Positions 1 through 10,093 of a stretch of 64,000 nt of DNA are shown here, one piece after another (position 1 is the stretch's first letter; each line of letters starts with the position of its first letter). The DNA is taken from NCBI GenBank assembly GCA_018698675.1, contig JABIPA010000065.1:1-64000 (forward strand), written 5' to 3'. Made by a program: the position numbers and the translations under genes. The DNA comes from a bacterium (GTDB lineage Bacteria > Margulisbacteria > Marinamargulisbacteria > JABIPA01). The notes beneath the pieces were generated by a model, which saw only the letters and a program-made list of their open reading frames with translations, was not told where the DNA came from and did no database searches.

Positions 1-840
1 GCACCTCTTTATTCTGAAGGCCCAGTTTCCGCAAAATGCATTCTAGGAGAAATTGATGTCATTTTTAGTAAATCTTCTAAAGGACGTGCTGGTCTATTAC
101 CTGACTCAGTAGATATTTCCGAAAACCTGGAACTAGAGACTATACTTTTTGAACATTTATTCAAGAATTTGACTAATCTTTCAGAAGACTTGCTTAATGC
201 TATTGGTCTAAAATTAGAAGCGATCTGTGAGGCGGCTCTATGGCTTCATAATAGGGGGCTTCATCTTGAGAACTCATATAAAATTGTGTTTGAAGTAGCG
301 TTTAAAGAAGGGGTGTATTCCGAGAAAGATTTGAGATCAATAATAGAACCTTTGGAAGATAGAAACCCTTTAGGCGTAAAGTATGATTGTGACTTGAGTT
401 CTCACCGTATTTTCGGTCTTTATCAAGCTTTCTGGTTCAGCGATTCCAAAGAGGGCCAAGTAGCGTTGATAAGTGAATCGAACTACCTTTTATCTAAAGG
501 AACTAGGTATCATTTTAATATATTTATAGGATTAACAAATATAGCTCAGTTTGGAAAAAAAAGTATAGATACAATATTTAGAAGCCAGTCTAAAAATACC
601 TTAATTGAGATATTTAAGTTGGAAGAAAAAGATGAAATGTGGGGGTTTGATGATTCTGAAATGGCAGTTATGATTTGGGCTTCAGCTAAGAAATATGGGG
701 CTGGTTTTAAGGTCCCCTCAACTTTTGAAGATACTACATGGGAGTTTACTAAGAGTATTTTGGATAATATTAATACTCTAAACTCTCTAAAAGACGTTCT
801 TGATTTTGTTGATTCTTTTATTATAATGGAGGACCTTTAA
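1..840 (+). CDS. unknown protein, 5'-truncated by window edge
   Basis: The frame is open from the first base, so the N-terminus lies outside the window; 279 codons and a TAA stop are visible. I do not recognise a family. The visible part looks soluble and largely alpha-helical, has no membrane segment and ends in an acidic tail (DSFIIMEDL). A TTG at 169 could be read as a start, but the frame upstream encodes equally protein-like sequence (for example GPVSAKCILGEIDVIF), so the gene most likely begins before the window. The stop codon overlaps a small palindrome (832-846) without a T-run. The next gene is convergent. Confidence 0.6.
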   Translation, partial: APLYSEGPVSAKCILGEIDVIFSKSSKGRAGLLPDSVDISENLELETILFEHLFKNLTNLSEDLLNAIGLKLEAICEAALWLHNRGLHLENSYKIVFEVAFKEGVYSEKDLRSIIEPLEDRNPLGVKYDCDLSSHRIFGLYQAFWFSDSKEGQVALISESNYLLSKGTRYHFNIFIGLTNIAQFGKKSIDTIFRSQSKNTLIEIFKLEEKDEMWGFDDSEMAVMIWASAKKYGAGFKVPSTFEDTTWEFTKSILDNINTLNSLKDVLDFVDSFIIMEDL

Positions 841-881
841 AAGGTCGATCTGGACAATATCACATTAAATTTTTTGAAATT

Positions 882-1220
882 TCATTTATAACAATAAAAT
901 AATAAACTCAGTTGGTTAACGACATCCCATTCACATTCTACAGTTGGTAGTCTTTTTTGTGCCTTTTGTAATCGTATATATGTAGCTTTTGATTTTTCAC
1001 AAAATAGATAGTATTTATCTTGGTTGTTTAGGTCCATCTTTTCATAAGTATTTAGAAAGTTACGCTTAATTTCTTTTTCAATGGCAGAGTCGTCGTTATA
1101 ATTTATTTCTGATCGGGCAACATAAAATAGGTGTTTGCTGTTAAATGGACAGATGCTGGAATGATTGACCGGCCTGTTGATGTTTGTTTTTTTTGACGGA
1201 CATGAAATAACTTTTTTCAT
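882..1220 (-). CDS. small unknown protein (112 aa)
   Basis: A short reading frame beginning MKKVISCPSKKTN. It has several cysteines (C7, C24 and others) but no pattern I can assign to a known metal site. There is no signal peptide or membrane helix. The ATG has no Shine-Dalgarno; its leader contains TTTACGATAATATAATATG, which resembles the leaders of the genes starting at 40275 and 41768. The N-terminal KKVIS pattern recurs in accessory genes at 16840-18357 (KKKIVSSP) and 40390-41577 (KKVISSNP). It is probably one of the lineage-specific accessory genes; function unknown. Confidence 0.5.
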   Translation of the reverse strand: MKKVISCPSKKTNINRPVNHSSICPFNSKHLFYVARSEINYNDDSAIEKEIKRNFLNTYEKMDLNNQDKYYLFCEKSKATYIRLQKAQKRLPTVECEWDVVNQLSLLFYCYK

Positions 1221-1357
1221 ATTATATTATCGTAAATAGAATATAAAAAATTTCACACTAACTTTTATAGATGGTTAGTTTTAGTTTGTAGTTCAGTGGC
1301 AGGAAGCTTATGGCTGGAAAACGAGAGATGTTTTATTTTTGGTGCATATGTTTGAAC

Positions 1358-3256
1358 TTAGACTCTATCTGCAAGCTCAGTCCATCTATCCATTTTGGAT
1401 TCTAATGTTATTTCCAGTGTTTTAATTTTTTTGCCAATTTCAGCATAAATCTGAATCGATTTTTCGTTTGATACACTGGTATTTACTCCTGAATTTGAAT
1501 ACTCAGTTGTGAGCTTCTCTTTTTCTTTTTCAAGCTTCTCAATGTCTTTTTCTAATTTTTTTAACTCAGATTGTTCAGCATTTGTTAAACAGGTTACTGT
1601 TTTAGGGGGCATTGATTTCGCTTTTGCCTGAGCAGCATCCTGTTTCATTTTTAAATTTTGTATTTCTTTTAACGTATCGCCGTAATCGGTGTAGTTTCCG
1701 TCAAAAGGAATTATTTTTTGATTTGAATTAAAAACAAACAACTGATCAACAACCCTATCCATAAAGTAACGATCATGTGAAATAACTAAGACACACCCTT
1801 TAAACGACATTAGAAAATTTTCTAATATTGAAAGAGTTTGTATATCTAAATCGTTGGTAGGTTCGTCAAAAAGTAAAAAGTTTGGGTTTGTTAATAGTAG
1901 GCAAACGAGATGAAGCCGTCGTTTTTCTCCACCAGATAATTTTCCAATAGGAGTTTTTAGCATAGGTGCTGGAAACAAAAATTGTTCAAGGAACTTAGAG
2001 ACTGAAACAGTACTTCCATCATGACGAGTTATGTTCGAACCTATTTGACTAACATGTTCAAAAATACTCATATCTAAATCAAAACTTTGGCTGTGTTGGT
2101 CAAAATAGCCAAAGTTTGTGTTTACTCCAACATCAACTTCACCTGTCTCTGGAGTTAGTCTATCCGTAATTAGGTTGAGTAATGTACTTTTTCCCACACC
2201 ATTTGGGCCTATAATTCCGATACGTTCACCTTGGGTAAAGGTATAAGAAAATGAGCTTATTATTTGTTTTTTATCAAAAGACTTTGTGACGTTCTTGAGT
2301 TCACATATTTTTTTACCTAATCGTCGTTCATTTACGTTAAGGGCAAAGACTTTTTCTGGTGTTAAGCCTTTTCTATCGATCATTGCATGAACGCGATCTT
2401 TTCTTGCCTTTTGTTTTGTTGATCGTGCTTTAGGCCCTCGTCTTAACCATGCAAGTTCTACTCTTAAAACTGATTGGATGCTTTGTTCTTCTTTATCTTG
2501 AACGGCATATCGTAGTTCTCTTTGTTCTAGGTATGTTTGGTAATTGCCTTTATAGGAGAACAACTTTTCTTGGTCAATTTCCAAAATTTTGGTACTAACT
2601 TTGTTTAGGAAGTATCTGTCATGCGTGACCATAACAACTGCTGACTGGTATTTTTTTAACATGCCTTCAAGCCATTCAATGGTTCTTAGATCGAGATGGT
2701 TGGTAGGTTCGTCTAATATTAGGATATCCGCTTGATTAAAAAATAGTTGAGCAAGTGCAATTTTTTTTAGCATACCGCCCGATAACTCTTTCATTTTAGA
2801 TGACGTAGTCGTTATGCTTAATTCTTTAAGAATCGAAGTCACTCTGTCTTCGTATTCCCAAGCATTGTGTTGATCCATTTCGTCTGTGGCGTCTGCTAAT
2901 AGTGCTCCATTTTTTTCGCTAGGATCATTTTCATAAATTTTCAATATGTCATGGTATGCACGCATCGCTTTAGGTGCTGCAGCTTCAGTTTGGAATAGAT
3001 GTTCTTGAATTGTATGTTCTGGATTAAAAAGTAATTTTTGAGCAAGGTAAGAAATACTAATTCCTTTTTGCATGGTTATTTCTTTTTGAGGAACGGTAAG
3101 TGACGCTGCAACAAGGTTAAGTAACGTCGTTTTTCCACAGCCGTTTGGACCGATGACCGCAATTTTATCTTGTTCATCGATTCCAAATGTTGCGTTTTCA
3201 AACAGTGTTTTAAAGGACTGAACGCAGGTTAGATTTTTTACTGATAGTAATGACAT
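1358..3256 (-). CDS. uup: ABC-F family ATPase, Uup-like
   Basis: A 632-residue protein with two ATP-binding cassettes and no membrane domain, the ABC-F architecture. The first Walker A is GPNGCGKT (residues 36-43), followed by LSGGMLKK and DILILDEPTNHLD. The second cassette has GPNGVGKST, LSGGEKRRLHL and LLFDEPTNDLD. Between them is a charged linker (RRGPKARSTKQKARKDR), and the C-terminus is a Lys/Glu coiled coil (about 555-625) as in Uup, whose usual length is about 635. ABC-F proteins act on the ribosome; Uup is linked to ribosome assembly and to precise transposon excision. The gene is divergent from the DEAD-box helicase, with both promoters in the 121-bp gap. Confidence 0.85.
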   Translation of the reverse strand: MSLLSVKNLTCVQSFKTLFENATFGIDEQDKIAVIGPNGCGKTTLLNLVAASLTVPQKEITMQKGISISYLAQKLLFNPEHTIQEHLFQTEAAAPKAMRAYHDILKIYENDPSEKNGALLADATDEMDQHNAWEYEDRVTSILKELSITTTSSKMKELSGGMLKKIALAQLFFNQADILILDEPTNHLDLRTIEWLEGMLKKYQSAVVMVTHDRYFLNKVSTKILEIDQEKLFSYKGNYQTYLEQRELRYAVQDKEEQSIQSVLRVELAWLRRGPKARSTKQKARKDRVHAMIDRKGLTPEKVFALNVNERRLGKKICELKNVTKSFDKKQIISSFSYTFTQGERIGIIGPNGVGKSTLLNLITDRLTPETGEVDVGVNTNFGYFDQHSQSFDLDMSIFEHVSQIGSNITRHDGSTVSVSKFLEQFLFPAPMLKTPIGKLSGGEKRRLHLVCLLLTNPNFLLFDEPTNDLDIQTLSILENFLMSFKGCVLVISHDRYFMDRVVDQLFVFNSNQKIIPFDGNYTDYGDTLKEIQNLKMKQDAAQAKAKSMPPKTVTCLTNAEQSELKKLEKDIEKLEKEKEKLTTEYSNSGVNTSVSNEKSIQIYAEIGKKIKTLEITLESKMDRWTELADRV

Positions 3257-3377
3257 GAATGAGTACTATACCACGTAATTATTTTATGGCTACAAACGCA
3301 ATGTATTTAAAATGGTGTTATAAAATAAATGTTGAAGTAAATGATGGTTTAGAATACTCTTTCTAGGTTATTTATAT

Positions 3378-5480
3378 ATGAAAATGAAATCTCTATTAAA
3401 CTCAATAATGAATGTGACCGGAAATGGTGAAGAAGCCATTAACAAACAAAAATCAACAGAAGGTGTTAAACCGTCTGAATCGAAAACCTCTGAATTAACT
3501 AAAAATAAACTAACAAACAGCACTAAAGACTCAAAAGATAAACAGAAACCGAGCGATTCATCTGAATTGAATAAATCTAAAATAGAAAAACCAATAGAAA
3601 GAAAAGAAGATTCTCCGGAAATAAAGTTCTCGGACTTAGGTTTATCTGAATTGATTCTTAAAGCCATTACAGATAAGGGGTATATCAACCCGACGGCTAT
3701 TCAAGCAAAAGCAATTCCTCCTGTCCTCGAAGGCAGAGACGTGATGGCGGCTGCTCAAACTGGAACTGGAAAAACTGCTGGGTTTACTCTTCCTATACTT
3801 AATCGTTTAGAGAAACAATCGCTTGCGGTTGCAGGTGAAGCTAAAGTTTTGGTTTTGACACCTACGAGAGAATTGGCTGCACAAGTTGCTGAAAGCGTAG
3901 AAACTTATGGTAAGCATCTAAACTTAAGAACTGCAGTGGTTTTTGGAGGGGTAAACATAAACCCTCAAATTCGAAAGTTGTCTAAGGGTGTTGATATATT
4001 GGTTGGTACTCCAGGTAGGCTTTTAGATTTATATCGGCAAAAAGCTGTTCGATTTAGAGATTTGGAAGTTTTAGTTCTTGATGAAGCAGATAGAATGCTT
4101 GATATGGGATTCATTCATGATATCCGAAAGATACTTCAAAAATTGCCAGCTGAACGACAAAACCTTTTGTTTTCAGCGACCTTTTCAAACGATGTTAGAA
4201 AATTAGCTAATACAATTGTTAAAAATCCAGTGGAGATTTCAGTTACTCCACGTAATAAAACGGCAGATACTGTAGAGCAATGTTTATATTCTGTTGATAA
4301 AAAACAAAAAGCAAATCTTCTTGTGGATCTCGTACATAAGAATGGATGGGATCCCGTTTTGGTATTTTGTCGAACAAAACATGGTGCTGATAAATTGACT
4401 AAGATTCTGGTAAAAGAAAAACTAACTGCTGTTGCCATTCATGGTAATAAAAGCCAAGGTGCTCGTACTAAAGCACTTGAAAATTTTAAGAATAAAAATG
4501 TACGTATTTTAGTTGCTACCGATATCGCTGCTAGAGGATTAGATATTCATCAACTACCTTATGTTGTTAACTTTGATCTTCCTCATGTACCAGAAGACTA
4601 TGTTCATCGAATTGGTAGAACTGGACGGGCTGGAATGACTGGAAACGCGGTTTCACTTGTGAGTGCAGATGAATTTAAACAACTTAAAGATATAGAACGA
4701 TTAACAGGTGAATTGATTGAGAGAAAAGGATCTGGTGGTTTTTCTCCTCAGAATCCGTTACCTGAATCTCATATGCCAGTTTTTAAAACACCCAAACCTA
4801 AAAACAAAAAAGCTCCTAGATTTGATGGTTATGGAGGCCCTTCTCAAGATAGAAGTAAGTCGCACTCCCAGAAAAGATATAGTTCTTCTAAAGAAAATCG
4901 TTCTTTTTCTTCTAATCGTCAAGGAAACTCTGAAGGGAACCGTTCATCTTCTTACAATCGAAGTAGTGCTTCTGAGGGTAATCCTTCGTCGTATAGACGA
5001 AATGATAGTTCAGAAGGCAACCGGTCATCTTCTCAAAGTAGATATGGAAACTCTGATGGAAATCGATCATCTTCTTATAATAGAAGTGGTTCTTCAGAGG
5101 GTAATTCTTCGTCGTATAGACGAAATGATGGTTCCGATGGCAATCGATCATCTTCTTATAACAGAAGCGGATCTTCAGACGGCAATCGATCGTTTTCTCA
5201 AAACCGATATGGAAATTCTGACGGCAATCGATCGTCTTCTTATAACAGAAGTGGAAATTCTGATGGAAATCGATCATCCTCTTATAACAGAAGTGGATCT
5301 TCGGATGGAAATCGATCATCTTCTTATAATAGAAGTGGTTCTTCGGAAGGAAACAGAGCGCCTTCTAACAATAGAAGTAGTTTTGTCGATGGAAATAGAG
5401 CGTCTTCTAACAATAAGTTTGGCAATTCTGATGGTAATAGAGCGTTTCCTCGAGATAGAGATAAAGACGGGAATCGTTAA
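3378..5480 (+). CDS. DEAD-box ATP-dependent RNA helicase (RhlE-like) with repetitive tail
   Basis: All core motifs are present: Q motif (F84 to Q109), motif I AQTGTGKT (126-133), [16 protein letters not shown] in [41 protein letters not shown] and [10 protein letters not shown]. The core most resembles RhlE-type helicases that remodel rRNA and mRNA. It is flanked by an 80-residue Lys/Ser-rich N-terminal extension and a C-terminal tail of about 200 residues. The tail is made of about 13 imperfect units of 13-14 residues of the type [14 protein letters not shown], rich in Ser, Asn, Arg and Gly, so probably disordered and RNA-binding. The RND gene follows in the same direction after 51 bp. Confidence 0.93.
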   Translation: MKMKSLLNSIMNVTGNGEEAINKQKSTEGVKPSESKTSELTKNKLTNSTKDSKDKQKPSDSSELNKSKIEKPIERKEDSPEIKFSDLGLSELILKAITDKGYINPTAIQAKAIPPVLEGRDVMAAAQTGTGKTAGFTLPILNRLEKQSLAVAGEAKVLVLTPTRELAAQVAESVETYGKHLNLRTAVVFGGVNINPQIRKLSKGVDILVGTPGRLLDLYRQKAVRFRDLEVLVLDEADRMLDMGFIHDIRKILQKLPAERQNLLFSATFSNDVRKLANTIVKNPVEISVTPRNKTADTVEQCLYSVDKKQKANLLVDLVHKNGWDPVLVFCRTKHGADKLTKILVKEKLTAVAIHGNKSQGARTKALENFKNKNVRILVATDIAARGLDIHQLPYVVNFDLPHVPEDYVHRIGRTGRAGMTGNAVSLVSADEFKQLKDIERLTGELIERKGSGGFSPQNPLPESHMPVFKTPKPKNKKAPRFDGYGGPSQDRSKSHSQKRYSSSKENRSFSSNRQGNSEGNRSSSYNRSSASEGNPSSYRRNDSSEGNRSSSQSRYGNSDGNRSSSYNRSGSSEGNSSSYRRNDGSDGNRSSSYNRSGSSDGNRSFSQNRYGNSDGNRSSSYNRSGNSDGNRSSSYNRSGSSDGNRSSSYNRSGSSEGNRAPSNNRSSFVDGNRASSNNKFGNSDGNRAFPRDRDKDGNR
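4918..5478 (+). repeat. in-frame tandem 39-42 bp repeat encoding the helicase tail
   Basis: About 13 degenerate copies of a 39-42 bp unit, encoding [14 protein letters not shown]-like peptides. Copy types alternate: SYNRSG, SYRRND and SQNRYG/SQSRYG. Because the unit length is a multiple of three, unit gain or loss keeps the frame. The repetition also keeps the other frames open, which produces spurious long reading frames on both strands. Confidence 0.85.
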
Positions 5481-5531
5481 ATAACGGCTTAAGCGTTTAT
5501 TTCAATATATTAGAATAGATCAGAACCTAAT

Positions 5532-8500
5532 ATGTTTACTTTAATAAAATATTTCATCAACAGGCATTTTTTTATTAATTTGCTTACCCTTTTAGTATTT
5601 TGCGGAGGGGTAGTTGCTTGGAATTCTACCAATAAAGAAGAACTCCCGGATATCACATTTAACACAGTTCAAATATCTACCTCTTATTCTGGCGCGTCTG
5701 CCGAGGATGTCGAATTTTACGTTACGAAGCCATTGGAGGAGTCCCTTCTTGGTATAAATGGTGTTCAGAGAATAACAAGTTCTACTGGACAAGGAAGTAG
5801 CTCTATTTCAGTTGAACTGGACAGTTCAATCAAAGATATTGATAAAGCTGTGACAGAAATACAAAATCAGGTCTCTAGTGTCTCACTTCCCATTGATGTC
5901 GTAAGAGACCCACGAGTCAGGGTATTCGAAACGTCAAAGAAGGCAATAATTGATATAGCTTTATACAATGAATCGAAAAATATCCTGGATGTTTCCTCAA
6001 GGCGTGAATTACAGTCCTATGTTAGAGGTTTAGAAAATAAGTTAATGTCTCAACCAGAAATTTTTGAGGTTAGACGCAGTGGTTACTTGAAAGAAGAGAT
6101 AAATATTAAGGCAGCCCCTACTCTATTTACACGATATGAGATTTCCCTAAACACTATTGCTACAGAAATTAAACAAAATCATGTTCGTGCCCCTGCTGGC
6201 ACATTAAAATCGGGGCGTAATGAACAAGTTACGGTTTTGTCTGAACTATCGACGAAGAAAAAACTAGATAATTTGGTAATTCAAGGTGGTTTTGATAGCC
6301 CTCCGGTGAAACTAAATGCGATCGCGTCAATTTCTGATGGGTTTGAAGATGTCGTATCGATATACAAAGTTAACGGGCGAGAAGCCATTTTATTAAATGT
6401 GGTTAAGAATACTCAGTATGGGATATTAGATGCTTTAGATACGGTGAAAAGGGTGTCTAACGATTATCAAAAATATAGCTTGAATGACACGTCCATAAAG
6501 TTAACGTTTTTGGATGATGAATCGATTGATGTCAGAAATAGGCTTAGAATCATCGCCTCAAATGGTGTCGTAGGATTTATCCTAATTTTGATAACGCTGT
6601 TTGTGTTTTTAAATAAACGGTCTGGGTTTTGGGTTGCATTAGGTATTCCTTTTACTCTTTGTTTTACTTTGATTTGTGGTTATTTTCTAGGTTATACCAT
6701 TAATGGAGTCACTCTTGCCGCTATCATTATTGTTTTAGGAATAGTCGTAGATGATGCGATAATTGTTGCTGAAAATATTACCCGGCATTTGAATTCTGGT
6801 GAATCTTTACGTGACTCTGCTTTAAATGGAACAAAGGAGGTCATTGCTCCTATATTGGCTAGTATTTTAACGACTTGTGCTGCATTTATTCCTTTACTCT
6901 TCTTCTCTGGTCGTTTTGGAAGTTTTGTTAAATTTATACCTCCCGTAATTTTTTTAATGTTACTTTCAAGTTTACTTGAATCATTTTTCTTTCTTCCTGC
7001 CCATATGACGATGTTTTCTACATCAAAAAACGATTCAAAAAAGGCTACAAACCCTTGGTTTGATAAATGGGAATCGGCATATGAAAAAGTTTTAAATAGT
7101 GTTATCCCAAAAAGATATCTCGTTTTTGTTATATTTTTGTCTGTTTTAATATATTCGGGGCACTTACTAAAAACTGAATTTAAGTTTGTCATGTTCCCTA
7201 GGCAAGAATCTCGGGAAATCGTTTTGTCAGGAGAAGTGGATGGCGCTGATTCTTCGAAAGATACGGCTAAAGCTATTCAACCCTTAGAAGACTATTTAAG
7301 ATCTTACATTGGAAAAGAAGGCGTAGGCGTACGATCGAGTATTTCTAGAGGAAGACGTGGCCATGTTGCTCAAGAAAATCAGTTTAGTATTACAATGGAA
7401 ATTGTTCCTTTTGATGAACGTGAAAAGTCACTTGCCGAATTGATTAAGGAGGTTGAGTTATATTCAAAGAGTTTGAAAAAATTAAAGAATATGAAATTTA
7501 GAAAAACTCGATTCGGACAATCTTCTGGTAGTGCATTCGAAATAATAGTTCAGGAAAATGATGATCTAAAACGTGCGGAACTTGTGGAAGTATTAACTAA
7601 TGCCTTAAAAAAGAACCCCAATCTTGTATCGGTAGAAAAAGACGTTGTTCCGATGAGAAAGGAATACATTATCGATTATGACCAAGGGCAACTTAAACGA
7701 TTGTCAGTCTCTCCATCAACAATTTCGTCTACGCTTCGGACTATATTAAATGGGTCTCTTTTATACACAATATTTAGAAATGATGAAGAAGTTGATGTTA
7801 AGTTAAGCGTTGATGATGTATATAGGGAAACGATAAAGAAGGCATTATCCGTTCCAGTCGAAAACAGACAAAATTATTTGGTTCCTTTAAACGATTTGGT
7901 TAATTTAAATGGAATTAAGGCAAAACGTTCGATTCGACGTGAAGATCATAAACGGAGTAGCTTTGTATATGCTGATTTGGAGGAAACCGTCGAATCTAGT
8001 CCTTTAACTGTGGCTGACTTATTGGAATCAACCGTTTTTCCAAAACTATTAGCCAAATATCCGTCTTCTCAACTTCACTTTTCTGGAGAAGTTGTTGATA
8101 CCAGAGATTCTAAACGTGATTTATTTATTGGTGTTTCAACGGCAGTAATTCTTATTTATTTTATTTTGTCCTTATTATTTAATTCGATATTTCGACCTTT
8201 ACGAATCATGCTCGTTATTCCTTTTGGAATTATCGGGGTTATTTTGGCGTTTTACTTTCATGGGAAAACGGCGTTTGGTTTTTATGCTGCTATCGGGTCT
8301 TTAGGAATGTTAGGTGTTGTTGTGAACGATGCAATCGTTATGCTTAATAAGTTGGATGGTCTCAAAAATCGTCCGGCTAATATGGTGACATATACTGCGT
8401 CTATTGCAAAAACGAGGTTAAGAGCCATTCTTTTAACTACGTTAACGACTGTAGCTGGTGTTATTCCGACTGCCTATGGAATTATGGGTACGGATGTTAT

Positions 8501-10037
8501 GGTGTCAGACATGATGATTGCTTTAGCTTGGGGACTACTATTTGGGACTTTTGTCACACTAATATTGACACCTTGTTTATTTATGCTTGAATACGATTTT
8601 AAAACACTTTTTTCTAAAGTTTTACCAAAAAGAGTAAGTATATTGGTAATTGCGGTCGCTTGTTTTAGCTGTATCAATTTTGAGACGGGTTCTGTTTCTA
8701 ATTTAAATGCAACGGCAACCGTTTCTAGTGCTGAACGTAGTGTTTCTGAGTTAGAGAAAGAGGACGGTCCTCTAATGTTGTCGCTCGACGACTTTATTAT
8801 GAAGGCGATAAAAAATGATACAACGTTTCATACGATGATTTTAGAGAGCTATAAATTTTCCTATTGGAAAGAGTTAAATGTTAGCGTTTCAGAGTTATTG
8901 TTGTCAGGCGGAACTGATTATGAAATTTTAAATGGATCCATGATTAAAAATACGTCGCTTTTACTTTCAAAAACATTTCCTAATCAAGGTCAAAGCTATT
9001 CTTCTTCTTATACATTTTCTGACGGAATTGACTCTAATTCGTCCACTAGTTTTACATTTTCCCAAGATATTGCGAGGAATGCTTTTGGAAAGTCGGTTCA
9101 ATTAGATGAAAAAATTGAGGCAATTAAACTGGATATTGCTCGCTTTCAATTGGTAGAAGCTTATGAAGATTACATGGCAGAACTAATGATTTTGTATTAT
9201 TCATGGATTAATCAGTACGAAGGTCTTCAACAAGCTTTATCTTCATTTAAAGAAAATCAAAAAGTCTTAGATAGTATTAAAAATAGAAAGTTGCGCAAAA
9301 TTGCCAATGATACGGATGTAAATAAATTAGAACTTCAAATTTTAACAAAAAAGGAACAGGTCATCGGATTTGAAACGGACTTTTTTGAAACAACCAGGAA
9401 AATAAAACGTGTCATTAATGACACTATTTCAAAAGAGGTTTATCCCGAACGAAAAATTGTTTTAGATAACTTACCTATCTCCTTCGATGATGAATTATCA
9501 ATAATTCAAAAAGAAAGTAGGACCTTTGATTTGTTTTCTAAAATTAGAACTGAGACGTCCCTTGATGTAGAAAAGGCGATTCGAAATTTGTTGCCTTCCG
9601 TTAGTTTGTCCGCAACTATTTTGAATAAATCGTTGACTTATGGAAGCTTGGGGATATCTTTTGATTTGCCTTTACAGAATAAATTGGCAAAAGCAGACTA
9701 TGAAGTTTCTAAATTAGAATCATTAAAAGTAGACTCACAATCGTTGACTGATGAGCTCATGTTAATAACGACGATTAGAAACATTTATGAGTCTCTTATT
9801 ACTCAAAAGCGTTTGATAGCGATTGCTAGTTCAAAGAGGGAATTTGCTCAAAAAATATTAGACGCTGAATCTGAAAATTATTCATTTGGGAAGGTTACTC
9901 TTAATGATTATATTGGGGCAGTAAATAGACATGACTCCTTACGGTTGGAAGAAATTAAGAGAAAAATAGATTATCAAATAATGAGTGTCGAATGGAAACG
10001 ATTAACGGATAGATTGATTGTTAAAACAATCTTTTAA
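5532..10037 (+). CDS. RND efflux permease fused to a TolC-like outer-membrane factor
   Basis: One uninterrupted 1501-codon frame. Residues 1 to about 1033 are an RND permease: an N-terminal helix, a periplasmic porter domain, TM4 with the proton-relay acidic pair in GIVVDDAIIVAEN, a second porter domain and TM10 with GVVVNDAIVML. From about 1037 a hydrophobic, signal-like segment (SILVIAVACFSC) is followed by about 430 residues that look like an outer-membrane efflux protein: LSLDDFIMKAIKNDTTFHTM at its start, then long helices and beta-rich stretches. RND-TolC fusions are known among CzcA/CusA-type transporters of Bacteroidetes. No membrane-fusion protein gene is adjacent. Substrate unknown. 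Possible internal cleavage at the second signal-like segment is inference. Confidence 0.88.
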   Translation: MFTLIKYFINRHFFINLLTLLVFCGGVVAWNSTNKEELPDITFNTVQISTSYSGASAEDVEFYVTKPLEESLLGINGVQRITSSTGQGSSSISVELDSSIKDIDKAVTEIQNQVSSVSLPIDVVRDPRVRVFETSKKAIIDIALYNESKNILDVSSRRELQSYVRGLENKLMSQPEIFEVRRSGYLKEEINIKAAPTLFTRYEISLNTIATEIKQNHVRAPAGTLKSGRNEQVTVLSELSTKKKLDNLVIQGGFDSPPVKLNAIASISDGFEDVVSIYKVNGREAILLNVVKNTQYGILDALDTVKRVSNDYQKYSLNDTSIKLTFLDDESIDVRNRLRIIASNGVVGFILILITLFVFLNKRSGFWVALGIPFTLCFTLICGYFLGYTINGVTLAAIIIVLGIVVDDAIIVAENITRHLNSGESLRDSALNGTKEVIAPILASILTTCAAFIPLLFFSGRFGSFVKFIPPVIFLMLLSSLLESFFFLPAHMTMFSTSKNDSKKATNPWFDKWESAYEKVLNSVIPKRYLVFVIFLSVLIYSGHLLKTEFKFVMFPRQESREIVLSGEVDGADSSKDTAKAIQPLEDYLRSYIGKEGVGVRSSISRGRRGHVAQENQFSITMEIVPFDEREKSLAELIKEVELYSKSLKKLKNMKFRKTRFGQSSGSAFEIIVQENDDLKRAELVEVLTNALKKNPNLVSVEKDVVPMRKEYIIDYDQGQLKRLSVSPSTISSTLRTILNGSLLYTIFRNDEEVDVKLSVDDVYRETIKKALSVPVENRQNYLVPLNDLVNLNGIKAKRSIRREDHKRSSFVYADLEETVESSPLTVADLLESTVFPKLLAKYPSSQLHFSGEVVDTRDSKRDLFIGVSTAVILIYFILSLLFNSIFRPLRIMLVIPFGIIGVILAFYFHGKTAFGFYAAIGSLGMLGVVVNDAIVMLNKLDGLKNRPANMVTYTASIAKTRLRAILLTTLTTVAGVIPTAYGIMGTDVMVSDMMIALAWGLLFGTFVTLILTPCLFMLEYDFKTLFSKVLPKRVSILVIAVACFSCINFETGSVSNLNATATVSSAERSVSELEKEDGPLMLSLDDFIMKAIKNDTTFHTMILESYKFSYWKELNVSVSELLLSGGTDYEILNGSMIKNTSLLLSKTFPNQGQSYSSSYTFSDGIDSNSSTSFTFSQDIARNAFGKSVQLDEKIEAIKLDIARFQLVEAYEDYMAELMILYYSWINQYEGLQQALSSFKENQKVLDSIKNRKLRKIANDTDVNKLELQILTKKEQVIGFETDFFETTRKIKRVINDTISKEVYPERKIVLDNLPISFDDELSIIQKESRTFDLFSKIRTETSLDVEKAIRNLLPSVSLSATILNKSLTYGSLGISFDLPLQNKLAKADYEVSKLESLKVDSQSLTDELMLITTIRNIYESLITQKRLIAIASSKREFAQKILDAESENYSFGKVTLNDYIGAVNRHDSLRLEEIKRKIDYQIMSVEWKRLTDRLIVKTIF

Positions 10038-10093
10038 ATTATTGCCGACTTTCTATATTAGAAGAAAGATATATTGTTTGATATCATCATAAA

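Noticed and set aside
832-846. Palindrome GACCTTTAAAAGGTC at the end of the first gene as a terminator
   Set aside because: Stem is short, the loop too small and no T-run follows on either strand.
4717-5484. Long open frames overlapping the helicase tail on both strands
   Set aside because: They exist only because the 39-42 bp repeat keeps all frames open; the helicase frame carries the real protein.
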